A stretch of 64,000 bases of DNA from positions 623,570 through 687,569 of the forward strand of contig NW_019776024.1 in assembly GCF_001039355.2 (NCBI RefSeq). Direction: 5' to 3'. The notes beneath the pieces are model-generated. The model was given only the letters and a program-made list of their open reading frames with translations. It was not told the origin of the DNA and did no database searches. The position numbers were made by a program, and so were the translations under genes. The first letter of the stretch is position 1; each line of letters starts with the position of its first letter. The stretch comes from Lingula anatina. Its lineage: Eukaryota > Brachiopoda > Lingulata > Lingulida > Lingulidae. This document shows, piece by piece, positions 12,542-27,669 of the stretch.

Positions 12542-12921
12542 TGAGGACTGAGTTCTCGAATGCCTAATCTCTTTATAAGAGCTGGTTGGCTTTAAAGGGA
12601 GTGCAACTTCAACAGGTGAGAGGTAAGCACAGTAAGTGTCAAATGCTTTTCAACACGCAGACCATATGGGGCACCAGCTAGGGTCTAAGAATCTACTTGT
12701 CTAAACCAAAATTCACTGGCCCAAGTTCAATTTTCAAAAATTAATAAATAAATAAATAAATTAATAAATAATAATCATGATAATAAAATACTTAAATTAT
12801 CACACTGAAAATAAACAAGCCTCCTATTACAATTAAAAAAGAGCAAAAACACAGGATGCTTAAAAGGTTATTTTAAAAAATATTTAGGCTGAGCATATAT
12901 AAACTGTACTGGAGTACATGT

Positions 12922-13090
12922 CAGGGGCGGATCCAGAGTTATTTTCTGACAGTCTTCCAATTTATCTTTGTTGATCCATCCTCCATTTTTGACCGTCTTC
13001 CGACAGAAAAAATTAGATACCCGTCAATGTAAACTTGACAAATCTGACCGTCTTCCGGAAGACCCAGAAGACGCCCTAAATCCGCCCCTG
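12922..13090. mobile_element. hAT-like MITE, 169 bp
   Basis: Begins CAGGGGCGGATCCAG and ends with the inverted ATCCGCCCCTG, the typical hAT terminus. CCGTCTTCCG-type motifs recur inside. The flanks (GTACATGT and TCATGTTA) are not a clean 8-bp duplication, so the copy may be old. Confidence 0.7.
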
Positions 13091-16000
13091 TCATGTTACA
13101 AGTGAAAAAATCCACTGTCCTGGTCAGGCCAGTAACTGACTGTTTTTCAGAAAATTTTCTCACCAGATGCAATTTTAATTGGCATTGGCAGTGGGGCCAG
13201 TGGTGCAGACTGAAACCAAAAGATTTGAGAGATGCAGCACTGCAGTGGATGTGCTAGCTGTCACCATTTAACAACTATGTGCACCTGTATGGCACCTTTC
13301 ACAAGTTACATGTAGCACCAATTTTGCATACATGTGCATTGTTTAACTTATAAAAAAACATAAAATAGGAGTGCCAACACAGGAAACAATGTTTTATATA
13401 CTAGTATATGGTGAAGGCCTAAAAGTCAAAAGCTTGGGCATCTCTTAATTTATTCGTTTATTTAACTTACTTTTCTATAAGTTGAACGATACAGATGCCA
13501 GCAGTGCTTTAACATATGATGTTAAATCTTAAGTCTGTACACACGGCTGGATTAAGACCAAAGTAGACGTGCACGGTAAAATATGCTACAAAATGTAACC
13601 ATATACAGTATACTGCACTATGTACAGCGGGTCTGGAAAAAAAAAAACTTATATAATGATGGGACGTAAATAATGATGCAAAGTGATCACCCACACTTAT
13701 ATTATATGAACATTCAGTACTGTACGGTACATGATCTGTACATACCCTCCATGTGATTCATCACATTCCGATTCGAGCTTTCTAAAATTCAAATAAAATT
13801 TGTATATGAGAGCAAGCCGAAGTTTTCAACAACCGTTATTTCAATTTTTAACATAAATAGAGCATATCATGAAGTTCAATGCTAGGTATTCAAGGTGAAA
13901 AAAATTAAAGTTGAAACCTTACCCGCCAAATTACGAAAAAGGTGTCAGCACGCATATCTTTGTCTTCTTGACCTATTTCATTAGTTGCACTCAACTGCGC
14001 GTAAAATTCTAATCCTTTGTGACAGAAAAGCAAGACAATCATGGTAAAATAAGGTAATAATCCTAATAATAAAACTATATGCCAGACTGAGGATTATTTA
14101 TCATCATATATTGTCAACACTGGCTTCAGAAGAAACTTATGGTGTTATTTACAATCAATGTCTAAACGCGCGCGATAGCTGTAATCGATGTTATCAAAAT
14201 AACAGAGGGTGCATAAGGCCTACCGGTACATGTCCTGATATATGGAGAAGGGGGTTCATTGATTACTTAGTAACACCTTCTGTTAGGTACGATCAAAGTC
14301 AATACAGATAAATTAAGCCAGTATAAGTAGGCCTACCATTATGCACGGAGAAATGCTATTTCACGCCAGGGCGAAGAAGCTGAGACTTCAGCAGTCTGCA
14401 TTTTTGGCATTTCTCCATATGGGCGTACATCTAAGTTTTCAAAAAATACCAATAAACACTTTTGATTAGGTGAATTATTCCTTTCATTACATAATTATGT
14501 GATTTGCATGCATCACAGTAGGCAGACCCGTTGCCGGGAAGTGGGGGGGGGGGGGGGGGTCTCGAACGAACCGCCCTTTTCATCACTTTTTGCCGGGAAA
14601 AGTTCTGGGTAAATTTTGATTTAGGTACACCAAGGTTTCATGGTGAAAGTTCCACTTTTTGCCAAACAGTCGGTGAATAGTTGCAGCATTAAAGGGCCCA
14701 CATTATGTGCGATTTTAATCATCCAAATCCGAGGTAGGCAGATAGCGTTAGGTCATGCAAGTAGCCTACATGTATTATAGGCCTACATCATACTCAATAT
14801 CACCCCAAGCATAGATATAAGAAATTTTATGATATTTAGACCAATCCAAAGAAACTGACACTCCACCCTTCTCAATCTAGGCTGACTGTGTTCCTGTTTT
14901 TGCGAAAGGTATAAATACCTATTGGGGTTGGCGCCGCTGCTGAAGAGGACTTTGAATGAACAGTGGCGCGAATGTCCACCCCTGCTATCATAAAGTAGAG
15001 TCTGGAAGATCGCTAATTTCTATAAAACGTTAAAATTATGCAAGGGCGCTTAATTTGGACACCGTTCTAAATTTCCCCGTGGATAATGTGATGCAATAAA
15101 TTTGTCGGATTTGGCGTCTAAATCTTTATCTTGAAGTCACTCAGAAAAAATCCAAGACGGACAACAACAGCCGGTTTAAAGGTTCTGTGGTTGCTAACGA
15201 AATCTATATCTTTCCCGATTGTCATGAATCAATTTCTTCGAATAAATATAAAACGAAGGCAAGGGATTCTTTAGGTATTAATCCTTATTAGCTGACAAAC
15301 ATGAAAATGCTAACTTAGTAGAATAAACGCAAGTAAGAGTTTATATAAGAGAAAAAATTTTAATTACTTAGGCCTAATGATTAGAAACATACATAGCAGC
15401 GAATGCCCCTTTTCTCCGCTTTACCACTTGAATGGAAAACTTCACCTAACGCATCTAACACCATTTAAACTTCCTTCTTTCAGCTCAAATTAGTCTTAAC
15501 AAATCCAGCATATTAAAATAAAACACTTTTTGTGGTAGGTTTCGTTATCATCTAGTCTTAGAAAAGGAAGGAAATTAACCCCCCCCCCTTTTTTTTTTTT
15601 TTGGAGGGAGGGGGGATGTGTGGATTATATGGATATTAATAGGAGACTTGGTTTTTAAATTGGCTTAATTTCAATCGTCCTTCGAAAATTATGCCGACCC
15701 TGAGGTGGTATTTGACTCCAAGTGGACTCCCAATTTGAAGATAATGCGATAGTGCAGAGGCACGTACGGGTTTTCCCACCTACCAACCACCTCTATCTCT
15801 AGATATGTTGAAAAACTTCTGAGTAAATTAAAATTTTGCGCAATATATTTCCCTTTAAGATCCCCCAAAATAAAGTAAATAAATGAATATCTGATTCACG
15901 ATATTAAAAATGGATTACACGCCAGAAATTGCAGTAAATTACACAAATAAGAAGCTGTTGTACCGGCTCGTGAAATGTACAAGCAAACGTGCGTGAAATG

Positions 16001-18297
16001 GTATATTGAACTGATATTCTACTCTATAGAGTTTTTCCGTTTTAAAAATGAATCAAAATTTATGATTGCTTTTTCGGCTGAAAAAGAGTGGGAAATTATG
16101 ACGTGAGTAAATGACACAAATGTCACACTGTATGTAAAAGAAAAATGTAAACCGGCGACTAAAATAATATTTTGAAAGGAAAAAGTTAAAAGCGTAATTT
16201 ATAAAACAAGGGAGACAGATAAGAAACAAAGAGTGCACTTACGGGTTGAAAGGTTTCTCCCGCAATGTACTACTCTCTACCCATCTTTCACTAGTTATTT
16301 TTTAACAAGCTCTATAGGGGTCCGATGCTGCAAGAAAAATGAATGGTTCTGGAATTTTGGATTTTGCGCTTTAGCTTTAGCTGTTTTTGAATACAAGAAT
16401 AACTGAAGAAAATTTCTGCCACTTCGAATTGATGAACGAATGAAAATGTTGGCAAATTAACCAACGTAGAGCTGTTTCACTCACTTGTAATGGGAATTAC
16501 GGGCAAAATGGCTTGCAATTGTTATCACAGGTACTCGTAACAATTTTATGAAAGAACTTAAAACTTACAAATATTTGAAAAAATTATAGCTGAATGGACT
16601 GGATTTAAACTGACTTTTTATATGGTTAAATAGGATGTTCATTATCTTAACATCTTGCTGTTTATTTAACTCTCATCAATATTGTGTTCATTTCCTAAAT
16701 CGTAGCTTTGAAAAACGTAATGCACATTTTTAATCGACTTTAGGCTTTAAACATATTATAATTAATATTGAGAGAGAAAGTTGACTATTGTAACTTAGAT
16801 GCAATTTATGATCCGTAAGTCATTGTTCGTAAAATACACACACTAAAGAAATTCAGGATTTAAATATATACTGTGCGTGCCTGAAATTTTTCCAAAGCCA
16901 TATCTCTATGTCCATATATCCTGCAAAGCTTCCTATGACACTTATCTTTCCCCATTTAGTCCTTAAAGCGATAAAACGCCTCAAATAAAAGTAGGCATTC
17001 CCGACTTTGATAGTTTTTTTTCTGAAAGGCAAAGAAAGACAAGACGGCCTAAATGATTGTTCAAAATGAAATTATTGAATTAAATAGGGAATAAAACGCA
17101 GAATCCAAGTCCAGCCATGATTCTAGAGCAGAAGAAATCGCCTTTCCTCCCGAGGAAAATTAGCTTCGACCGCCAAATCTTGAATAGAGCTCCTCTAAGT
17201 TTGTTTTGCAGCTGAATAATGTGGACTGCAGACCCCCCCCCCCCCCCATTTTATTAAAGAGGTACATCTGATATACCTCTTGTTCATATGCAGCATGAAT
17301 ATCTATTTATTTATTCATTTGTTTATTTTTGTAGAAACATCATATACAAACGGGTTCTACTTGATATTGAACGGCCGTCAGGCCATTTACCGTATACTCC
17401 AAAAGACATCGTGTTGGTCCATGATATTCTTCATATTGCTTTGCGAGGGGGCTAGACAATTAAACTGATTACATTGACTGCGCCTTAAGTAGCGAGAATT
17501 CCTGCTGAGATAGATCGTTCCTGCTAGTACGAGGACTTCTATTCTGAGCACAGTCTTAGTGAACCTGAAATCACTGCGCCATCTATTAGCTTTATGGGTA
17601 AACACTGTTTAGTTCTTAAAATGCTAAACCAAAATGCTCAGCAAATACAGAATTTTAATCAATATCAGTGTTAAAAACGATTTAAAGGATATTCTCTTAC
17701 GTTTTCCTTTCAGCATTTCCGAAGAATAAAAGCATTTTTAGAATATATGGTATTTGGTCAAAAAGGAGGAAACTCTCCTCCACAATGAAGCTCATTTTGT
17801 GAAATGTTAGAAAGCAAGAGCATTATGCACAACATTAATAAAGGAAAGTAGACTCAAAGAAATATTTTTTCAGTGGTTTTGTCTGCAATTAATATTATAA
17901 ATGTGCGTTCAACTGTGGCAAGGAGGGCGTTTCCACTGAAATCCGTTACTGTCATATTACAATACCTGAACCAAGAACATCTGGTGTAGACCGTTTCAGT
18001 GACTGGATCCCTTCTTTATGTCGTACTGATTAAGTGAATATTTCATACTTACAATACATCATTGATGAATGCTGGCGTGGCATGGAACAAATTATATTAG
18101 AAATCCAGAAGAGTATATTTTCTTTTCTGGATTTACTCACATATTATTACGTACCAGTCTAGTCACGTAGGAGTGCTCAGTTCAAAATTTGTTAACTTTT
18201 AAAAATCATTTTTACGTTGTCTTAAAATTGACATACGTTACTTGCAACAATGGGCCTTTCTTGAAAAAGAAATCACCATTAAAAGATATTATAAATG
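13091..18297. other. Intergenic, nothing recognised
   Basis: No exon chain, RNA gene or complete element identified. Holds homopolymer runs (G at 14544-14559, C and T near 15581-15602, C near 17234) and several isolated TAGGCCTA palindromes. Confidence 0.5.
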
Positions 18298-21127
18298 TTT
18301 ATTCATACAAATTTTCAAAATTCACTACATAATGGTTATAACATGATATCTATTAAACTGTATAGTCTGAATTCATAATAACATTTCTATATATCTATCT
18401 ATACATATATAATACTGACCAAACCTACCGCAAAAATGACCTGTTTAATACAATTATTTGATAATCTACTGAATACTTTCGAGAAAATGATTTCAACATT
18501 TTAAGCCCAAAGTTGGCAGAGGAAAGTAAACATAAGGGCATCATGATCAGAGTGACCATTGTACCTAGCACACCATATATATATATAGAAACCCCAATTA
18601 AAGTTAAAAAGCTTGAAAGTTGTTACCAATTTAAAATAATCATATTTGCACTTAAAACGAGCAAAATGGTTGCTTATATTTTACCTATCAGTATTGTATT
18701 TGCCCTATACACAAATGGCATGTGATGAATAAGAACTTAACGATGCTTTATAGAAGCATGTTAGGATTATCTGTCGTATCAAGAATATATTCCATATTTG
18801 CTGGCTCTCTCTCCCAATGTAACATTTGATTAACTGATACACATGTATAACATGGCACTAAGACCATATAACACACAACTACATAATTACACAGTAGATG
18901 AAAAAATCTCTACACATAACATTTATATAATCTACAATTTTGAATTGAATTTGTGCTTGCATTACTTTTTACTTATAATAAACATTTACAACCCTCAGGT
19001 ACTGACAGTTTTAATATTGTTGTCTTACCAAACCTGATGATAAAACAATGTTTCAAGTAAAAGTTATCAGAAAATCAGGCCGCAGTAAATCAGCTCCATG
19101 ATATCGTGGAGAGGCACCAATCAAAATTAAAGACAGAATCAGATTTTAAGGAATGGCTACCAAGAAAAGGTGTCAAAATCCCTTGAACTTACTTTGCAAA
19201 AATTAAAAATTGGCTATTGAAGGAATTATTTAATATTCTGAGTATTCATTTCAAAAGTGCACATATTTTGTAGGCAGCAGAGTTATTTGATCAGCTCTCA
19301 GATTAAATTCCTCATTGAAAATTGTCTGTAACTGTTACATCCAAATACAGTGAAATTGTAAAACTTTATTTGCAAATGCTACCATAACAATGTAACGTTT
19401 GATAACCAAAATTAAAGCTGTTTGCAACATAACTATCAATTCTACACTTAAAAACTAGAATTTCAAAAATTTGAAGACAATCTTATCAACAGACAGGTAA
19501 CTATTAAAACTGACTTTTGTTTCAATACCATTTACAGATCTGTTCACAAAATTAATCCTGCCATCCAGATTCCAGGGCCCATACATAGGATATGGCATAC
19601 CTGGCAGGTTAATTGCCAATGCGCTATAAATACATCAATGCAAATTTAACCTCCCTAGAGTCACTATGTTAGTCTAATTAAGACTGATCTCCTAAAGGCT
19701 AAAGATACTTTTTTTGTATACACAAAATACAATAAACTGCTTGAATAAAATATTTTAATATATGATCTGCAATCTTCAAAGAAATCTGAAGTAAAATTCA
19801 AATAGAATTAAGAAAAAATACGGATAATTAACCCCACAACTTAAAACACCTTTTTGTGTTTCCGCAAGGAAGCAAATGGGGCACTAGTAGTTGGCATTTA
19901 AATGTTTCATTGAAAATATAACATAGAGAGTTCCTAATTCATTTGCCTTCCAAATAATCAGCTAACAGCCATGATAAACAATATGATTGTCAAAAATTAA
20001 AGGATGGCAAAAAGTTGATGGATAAGTATCTATTTGGTCCAGTTTGAGACCAGAGTTTGCATAACCAGGCAAATAAATACAAATGTTAAAATTACAGCAG
20101 TGGCTAGCATGAAACAGAGGGTCTGGACATATTACTGCAACATTTTAAGACCATGAGGTGAGCAAGAGGATTTAGAGTACAAAACTAGATAGTACAACTT
20201 AAATATGGTGAAAATATATTAAACGAAAAAAAAAAATCAATTTGTGGAAGGACATTTTCTTTCATTTATTGGGGCTTGCAAAACTGCTGTGATTGTACCC
20301 CAGAAAATGTGACAATCGATATGATCAAAAAANNNNNNNNNNNNNNNNNNNNNNNNNNNNNNNNNNNNNNNNNNNNNNNNNNNNNNNNNNNNNNNNNNNN
20401 NNNNNNNNNNNNNNNNNNNNNNNNNNNNNNNNNNNNNNNNNNNNNNNNNNNNNNNNNNNNNNNNNNNNNNNNNNNNNNNNNNNNNNNNNNNNNNNNNNNN
20501 NNNNNNNNNNNNNNNNNNNNNNNNNNNNNNNNNNNNNNNNNNNNNNNNNNNNNNNNNNNNNNNNNNNAAAAAAAAAAAAAAAAAAAAATGCATGCAAGCT
20601 TTTCCAACATAAATAAATACAATTATACAAGAAGTACAACATTCATTATATCATTTATTAACAAATCTTTTTTCCTACATATCTTTATGTTGTAAGGATG
20701 TATATTTAGAGCAGGTTTCCCATGCTTGATGATGCTGTTTCTCTTTCAGAACAATCTATTAGGTATGCTGCAATTGGGTGACATAAAATGGTCTAATAAT
20801 TGCATTCAACTAATCTGAAAGTGACCTTAAATTGCATTGAATTGATCTGAAAGTGGTTATATCAAATGTATCAAATATTATTTAAAGGAAATACATGTTA
20901 AATTCAACAGGATACTCAAAGAAAATCTGTTTGTCCTGTATGAATATAAGATGGAGCATGCAGCAGTTTTGGGTCACAATCAAAATACCAGTAAATAATT
21001 TTGAACAAACTCGAGTTCTTTTGTACAACTATACATAAAATATTTCTAAATAATAACAGGGAAGGGGAAATAGGGAAGAAACTATAAACAAGACAGTGTT
21101 CCTTCACACAACATTTGGTAGCAACAA
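18298..21127 (-). other. Probable LDB1 3' UTR and downstream flank
   Basis: Directly downstream of the LDB1 stop codon. Minus-strand AATAAA hexamers occur at 20654-20659, 20265-20270, 19365-19370 and 18298-18303. The real cleavage site cannot be chosen from sequence alone. No other exon seen. Confidence 0.4.
20333..20567. other. Assembly gap, 235 N
   Basis: A run of N flanked by poly-A on both sides, probably a read break at a homopolymer. Open frames through it are meaningless. Confidence 0.98.
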
Positions 21128-24100
21128 CTAATTTGATCCTGGCTTTGTGTCCCCTGCACTACTGGCAGGAGTCTGTGGAGATTTCTTCATGGCACCCTGA
21201 CCCCAGGGGCTGTGCTGCATCCCCGGGGAGTTCTGAAACTGTTGCTGCTGGCTGGATTGCTGTGACTGCTGCTGTTCTGTGTTTTCTTCACCACTATTTG
21301 GTTCAAACTGCTGATTTTCAAGACGGGTGATCAGCCTTTCATCCTCATCTCCAAATTCACCTCCCATCAGTGTAGGTTCACCCACAACCATCACATCCTA
21401 AAATTAAAGAAGGATAATCACAAGTATGTGTAAGAAAAAGTTGTCCAATCCTTGTACAAAGGGACAGTAGTAGTTAAGTTTTATGCACTTGCACATAGGT
21501 ATGGAAGGGAGACGAGATTCATTTCAAAACCCAATGACAATCCATTAATACAGTAGACAACTAACAGATAATCTTAAATTTTTAATTAACACATTTAGGA
21601 TATTAGATATTTCCTAACCGTCGCTCCCATATTAAATCCTTGTGGAGCTGGTGAACGGTTCTTCTTGCTGGCTGGAGGCGTAGTGCTTTGGGGGTTGTTT
21701 CCACTATTTACAGAAGAATTGGTACTGGCAGAACCTTTCCTTTTTCTTCGTTTTTGTGTCTGTCGATTGGTGTCTGAAAAATATTGTATTGCAGTAGCAG
21801 CATATTTTCAGCAAATGTGTTGAATATTAAGAAGGTCTCTTTATGATCACTCAGTGAATACTGCATACAACTTAAGAACAAAAACAAAACAGTGCTTCAG
21901 TACTTGAAACATTTAAAACATCAAATGGCAGCCATTCTGAATCTTTAGGCAAGAGTTGCTCTTGCTAATGGTGCACATCTAGCTTTGTATAGCCAAGTTC
22001 ATTTTCAGAAAGTTGACAGTCTTGGAGATGTATACCATTTTAATAAAATAAACTTAAACAGATTGGGCTATTACCTTCATAAAAATCTTATTTGAGATGG
22101 TTTTGCCTTATCATTTTATGAACTCCCCAACTAAATCAGTTTCTAGATTATTTGTAAAAGCCAAGGGTAAATTCTAATATATGAAACTATGAGGACAAAT
22201 TGAACAGGGAATCGATTTTTGACACCATTCCTTTTATCAAAAGAACTGACCCAAGCATAAGAAAATAGTCCCAATTTTTCCATTTCTGCCAATCTGCACT
22301 AAAATGGTATATAAAAACTGACAACTTGCGTAAAAGTAAATAAATCATACTCACCACCAAATTTTGCAGATCTTTTACCACCTACATTGTCTACAAAAAG
22401 CATTAAGTATTTTGTCACAATCATATTAAAATCCCAAAGATTTACAGGTTGTTAGTTGAAAATCATTGTAAATGATATACACTGTAGCACAATGTAGACC
22501 TTTTACCATTTTATTAGTAAGGAAAGTAAGGGTTATTGGAACAGGTGATTGTATTTTCAAGCCTGCAGCAGCTACTAAAAGGACACATCATTTTGTTTCC
22601 CAGGTCGGTCTTTTCATCTGAGAAAGTGCTTTCAAGTTCATTTTGACATACACTTATTAAAACAAATGATGTGTCCAATTATGCAAATCTATGTGCAGTA
22701 TGTAATACAACTAATGTTAAGTATGCAAATTCAGATAAGAGATCATGAAGAGACCCTTCCAAAGCTAAAACACAACATCAAATCCTGTCAATTAAGACAT
22801 CAAATATTTTTATCACAATATTTAGGTCTTTAATTTTCTGGCATAAATTAACAATTACTTGTTGCACATTTCTGATGGCAAACTTTTCAATGCTTGTGGC
22901 ATTTCACATAATTCATAAAACATCCAAATAATAACAATCTTTAACAAATCCAACACATATTGTAGAACCTAAAAGCAGATGAAGAAAGATGAAGACAACC
23001 ATACAACTATTCAAGAATCTAAAGCAGAGAGTCACACACCGACATTGAAGCTGACTTACTTGTGTTGCCTGGAGGGGCCACCATTCGCTGCCACTTCTGA
23101 AACAGCGTCGTTTTGAGACAGTCTCTTGGATTTAATCCATAGGCCTTGTGTCTGGACATCAGCTCCTGCATTGGTTCTAGAATCACACACAGCTACAAAA
23201 AAGAACATTTACATTTGCAAATTTGGTTTAATGGTGCAAAAAATATGAAATGAACTTATATCGTGGATAAAACAAAACAATGACAATCATAAGATTGCAG
23301 AGGCAAGTTTCAAGTTTGGCAAATTGTCTTTATTTTTGACTTCAAATTTAGGTAAAAAGAAACCTTTTAAATGAAATTTTTGCTAAGTGATCAGAATAAT
23401 AAGCCACAACAAACTCTAAGTATGGGCTACTTTGTTTCCTCTGTAATAAAGTTAAATGCTGACACGTGATGTTGAAAGAAACAGACAAAAATAGTTAAAT
23501 GGCTATTTGACGTCTTCTGGTTCCAAGATAATTTATAGGGCACCAATGAACATAGAATAATATGTCAATCCAGTTAAACTACTCATGGTTTTACTGTGTC
23601 CAATTGTGAATTCAACCACTGAATTTAATTACAAAGAAAATGAGTGCTTTTAACCAAAATATGCTCTGAACATTTTTACCCTGAGGAAGTTTAGAGTGTA
23701 GTTAGTGAGTCCCTGCCGAGTGATGTTCTTTGACAACTGCTCTACCATAGCTGGATCTTGCTATAAAATTAAATGATAACATTCCATTTACATTTTCTTT
23801 CATTTTGTATATCTAATTAATCACACAGAATTTCTGATTCATAGTTAGGTATACTTTGCCACCAAAACACTGCAATAAGTCATTTCATTACACTACATGG
23901 TCACATGCAAATAATGCAAAGATCACTAGCATAAGCATACATCAACAACAAAGTTAGTTCTCAGTATTCTCCCTGCTATTAATTCTGCGTACCTGCATAG
24001 CAATCACACTGCGAGGTATCAGCTCCCTGTGCTGCCTTATTTGAAAGTGCCATGAGCGGATTCTCATCATGTCATCAAATGTGAACTCAAGAATTAAGCG

Positions 24101-27100
24101 ACCTTCTGTTATCACCTGAAGAAATAAACAACAGTGTAGTCAGTGCTATTAAAAGATGAAAAATAACTGGTTAGAGAAAAACAGTGATATGGACGATCAA
24201 AATAACAAGAAGTGTCACTTTTAATATAACATGATACATTTATCCCTTATTTACCCATTTTTTCTCCAATGGTGAGTAATTCTGCAGGTCAACATCCTGT
24301 AAGATGGTATTCAATACCAGTAATCTAATTATCTCCTAACTGGGCCAAACATGCTGGTGAATAAAGCAAAAAATATCACCAACTGTAAACAGTCAAGATA
24401 CTCTTAACCATAAACCTCAACAGCCCTTACCTTTGTAAACATAGGCTTTCCATGGTGTGTGACCATCATAGCCTGATCACAATCCAGAGTTATAGATGTG
24501 TTATGGAATGATTCTTTAGAATGCTTGAGGATAAAGTACAGATCTGTCACACCACCTTCAAATATGCTGCGGAAGTACCGAGGGATGAGCACTCTTCCTA
24601 TTGCTACAATATTATGTAACATAAATATATCAGAACATGATGACTTTTCAGTGTACTTTTATATAGCGAGTAAATACTAGGATGTCAGACTTTTCATGTT
24701 TGGCTAAACAAAACACAACCTGTTTTGTTTGCTAGTTTGCTTACAGGACTCTAAATACGATTTGGCTGATATTACTTTCACAGGTATTTGGCACAAACAA
24801 TAGTCATTCTGGACTTGGATCAGTTCAACATTTCATTCACAGTGATGAAGATGGATTTTTGGCACATTTTCAACATCTATTGCATAATGCTCAACTAAAC
24901 TTCACTTTTTTCATTCATAAAAAAATGATCTATATTAACCTATGCACTATTCTATATTCTTTTTTCCAAAATTTCTGTCTAAAATAAAATATATAATTGC
25001 AATCTATCACCATTATAAGCCTGTTTAAAATAATCACAGATTTGGATGTACACTTTACATGAAATGCAGTTTGCATGTTGTTACTATGGTATCTACAAGC
25101 TGAAGTTTTCATCAATCACAACACTCTCTTTGTTGTGATAGTAAATTCTCCTAAGTCTTAAATATCCAGTGTTAAAAAAATGTAAAACCTAAAATAATGT
25201 GTTATATAGTGGGGAACAGAAGCATAGAGGGGGATTACTTTTAAGTGCCATCAAAATCCATTTTAAGATTGTATTTAAGGCCAATAATTAACCCAAACCA
25301 GTTTGCTCTAAGGCATAAAACCTTCTAAAAAGCAAGATTTTAAAAATATGTGGGTCAAATTCAACTGCGCAATGAAGAACCCCATTCTTTCTTCTGGTTT
25401 AAGCCTTTTAATTAATCCTGGGAAACAATAGGTCCACTTTGTGAATGCAGACTTCAATATGAAGCTTGCACAACCTTAGTTTGCTCCCATTGATTTATTG
25501 ATCCTTGGAATCTAAACTCTGACATTCACCAGGAGGCCATGCTCCTTCAAATCCAGCTTGCTAGTTTATAACATTGTGGCACAGTTATATAGATGAGATG
25601 GAAAAGTGAACTGAATAACTTAACTCATAAAAACAACATTGTGCATACTATTTTAACAGATCTGCAATGGTATTCATTTTGCCTTTCATTCCCCAAAAAG
25701 ACCTAAGAATTGTACAAGAATCTTGTGTTCCAAACTGAAATGACTTTTTTATGAATCATTTAAGATTTTTAAACATAGAATAAAACAAGCAGGTAGATGA
25801 ACATTGCAATGGGAAATCTGTTGTTTTTTTAAATAATAATTAAAATGGGAATGGGGGAGGGGGGGGGAGGGACGTCAAATTTTTCTTACTATAGATCTAA
25901 GGAATTATATTACATCATTTATCTCAAAACAGAGCCAGCAGAGCCATAATGAACACGCAAGTGTTAGTACACACGCTGCAGTGCATATGAGGCCAGGAGA
26001 TTTAGCAACTTAGGAAGCACGGCATTATATTCTATATCTTCTGGTAATACACATAATTTAATTGGCTCTAAATCCAATGCTGAAAGTAAATACCCCCATG
26101 TTTTACTTTAAAAAAAAGCTTCTTTAGATCAAAAACAACGAGACTGCAAATTATAGAGTTTTGAAGTAATCAGTATTTCCTTTTAACACTTACTGTATCT
26201 CTTTGGTCCATCTTCCAAACAAAAAGATAATGTGAGAGTTGCATCATCTTCAAAAAATTCTGTAGCAAATGCATCCCACCACAAGTTTTCACTTTCCTGA
26301 AAAAAGAAATACCAAAATATAATTGATATGAAACTTATTTTCACAGATGACAAGGATACATAAATATTGCACAAATCATTCTCCAAGTTCAGTGAATAGG
26401 ACTGAAAATTTATATTCAACTCATAAGTTGCCCTACCTTTAAACCATATTTTTAAATAGTTCAAACAAACAAACAAACAAACAAACAAGATAAATAAATA
26501 ATAACATTTAATAATAAAAAAAAATTAGGGAATTTTTTTAAATGTACAGATAAAACATATCACTAAAAGGACTGCATAAACAGATAACAAAGTAATTTTA
26601 GACCCCATTCCCATACCTAGATTAATCTAGCAGGATCGGCCCATCTCTGAAGGGATTCTCGCCAAATTGCATTCAGCTTAAGCACCTTAGATGTTTGGCA
26701 TGCCAACTGAAGCTGTTAGGGGCTAATTAACTGATGTTTAGCAGCTTCAGTAGGCATGCTAGACATCTAAGCCGCTTAAGCTGAATGCAATTCTCGGAGA
26801 TGGGTCAATCCTGCTAGATCGATCTAGGTGTGGGAATGGGGTCTTAGATACCACATGCTGGCAACTAAACCATTACAATGTTAGCACCATTTATTTCCAT
26901 CTTGTTCTCACAGGGGAAAATTATAACAAATTTTTATGAAGAAAATCTCTCCCTCTATAAAATAAGTATAGGTGGTTATAAATAAGTTCTAAAGGTGACC
27001 CTACTCCACCCTCCATACAGGTGATCTGCATTAACTCTACTCAGCAGCCTTGTTACCTCTGGAAACCTTCCAGTTGGCTCTTGGCTTGATACCTTGCCAT

Positions 27101-27576
27101 ATTCATTTGATTTGTTAATGCACATATACTAGTGTAGGAAGTTTATTGAAGTGGTCAGACAGTTCCCTCCTTCAACCTTATTTGTAATCTTTTATTGTTA
27201 TATTGCATGTAATGACCAAATGTCAATAAATAAATAAAAGAATGTAGTTCCATCTAAATTTTCAGCCAACTGAAAACAATATTGTTTGTCACAGGCATTT
27301 TTATGATGTTTTTAAAGAAAGTCATGCATCAAAAAGCACTAGACAGTAAGCCATAATTCCATTCATATAATAGGCATTCAAAAGTAAAAAAAAAAAGAGA
27401 TATGACCTGAATCCGATGAAAGTTGATACATATTTAAAACATGCTAGTTTATCAGTCCCATGTCAATTCATCCTTTAACACAATCTTGAAAACTGAACAA
27501 GACCAGTTGCAAATGTATTGTGGATTGACTGTATTTGACACTTTTGCAACTTGAAAAATTCTCATTTTTCGCCATT

Positions 27577-27669
<93 letters not shown>

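Noticed and set aside
13920-14000. Possible first exon with donor GCGG|GTAAGG on the minus strand
   Set aside because: Only 11 codons and no downstream partner exon found.
20237-20695. Open frames across the N gap
   Set aside because: Composed mainly of undefined residues and poly-A; no real content.
24240-24300. Pseudo-exon between LDB1 exons (cag acceptor followed by ATGG|GTAAAT)
   Set aside because: The neighbouring exons join in frame and match the LDB1 family without it.
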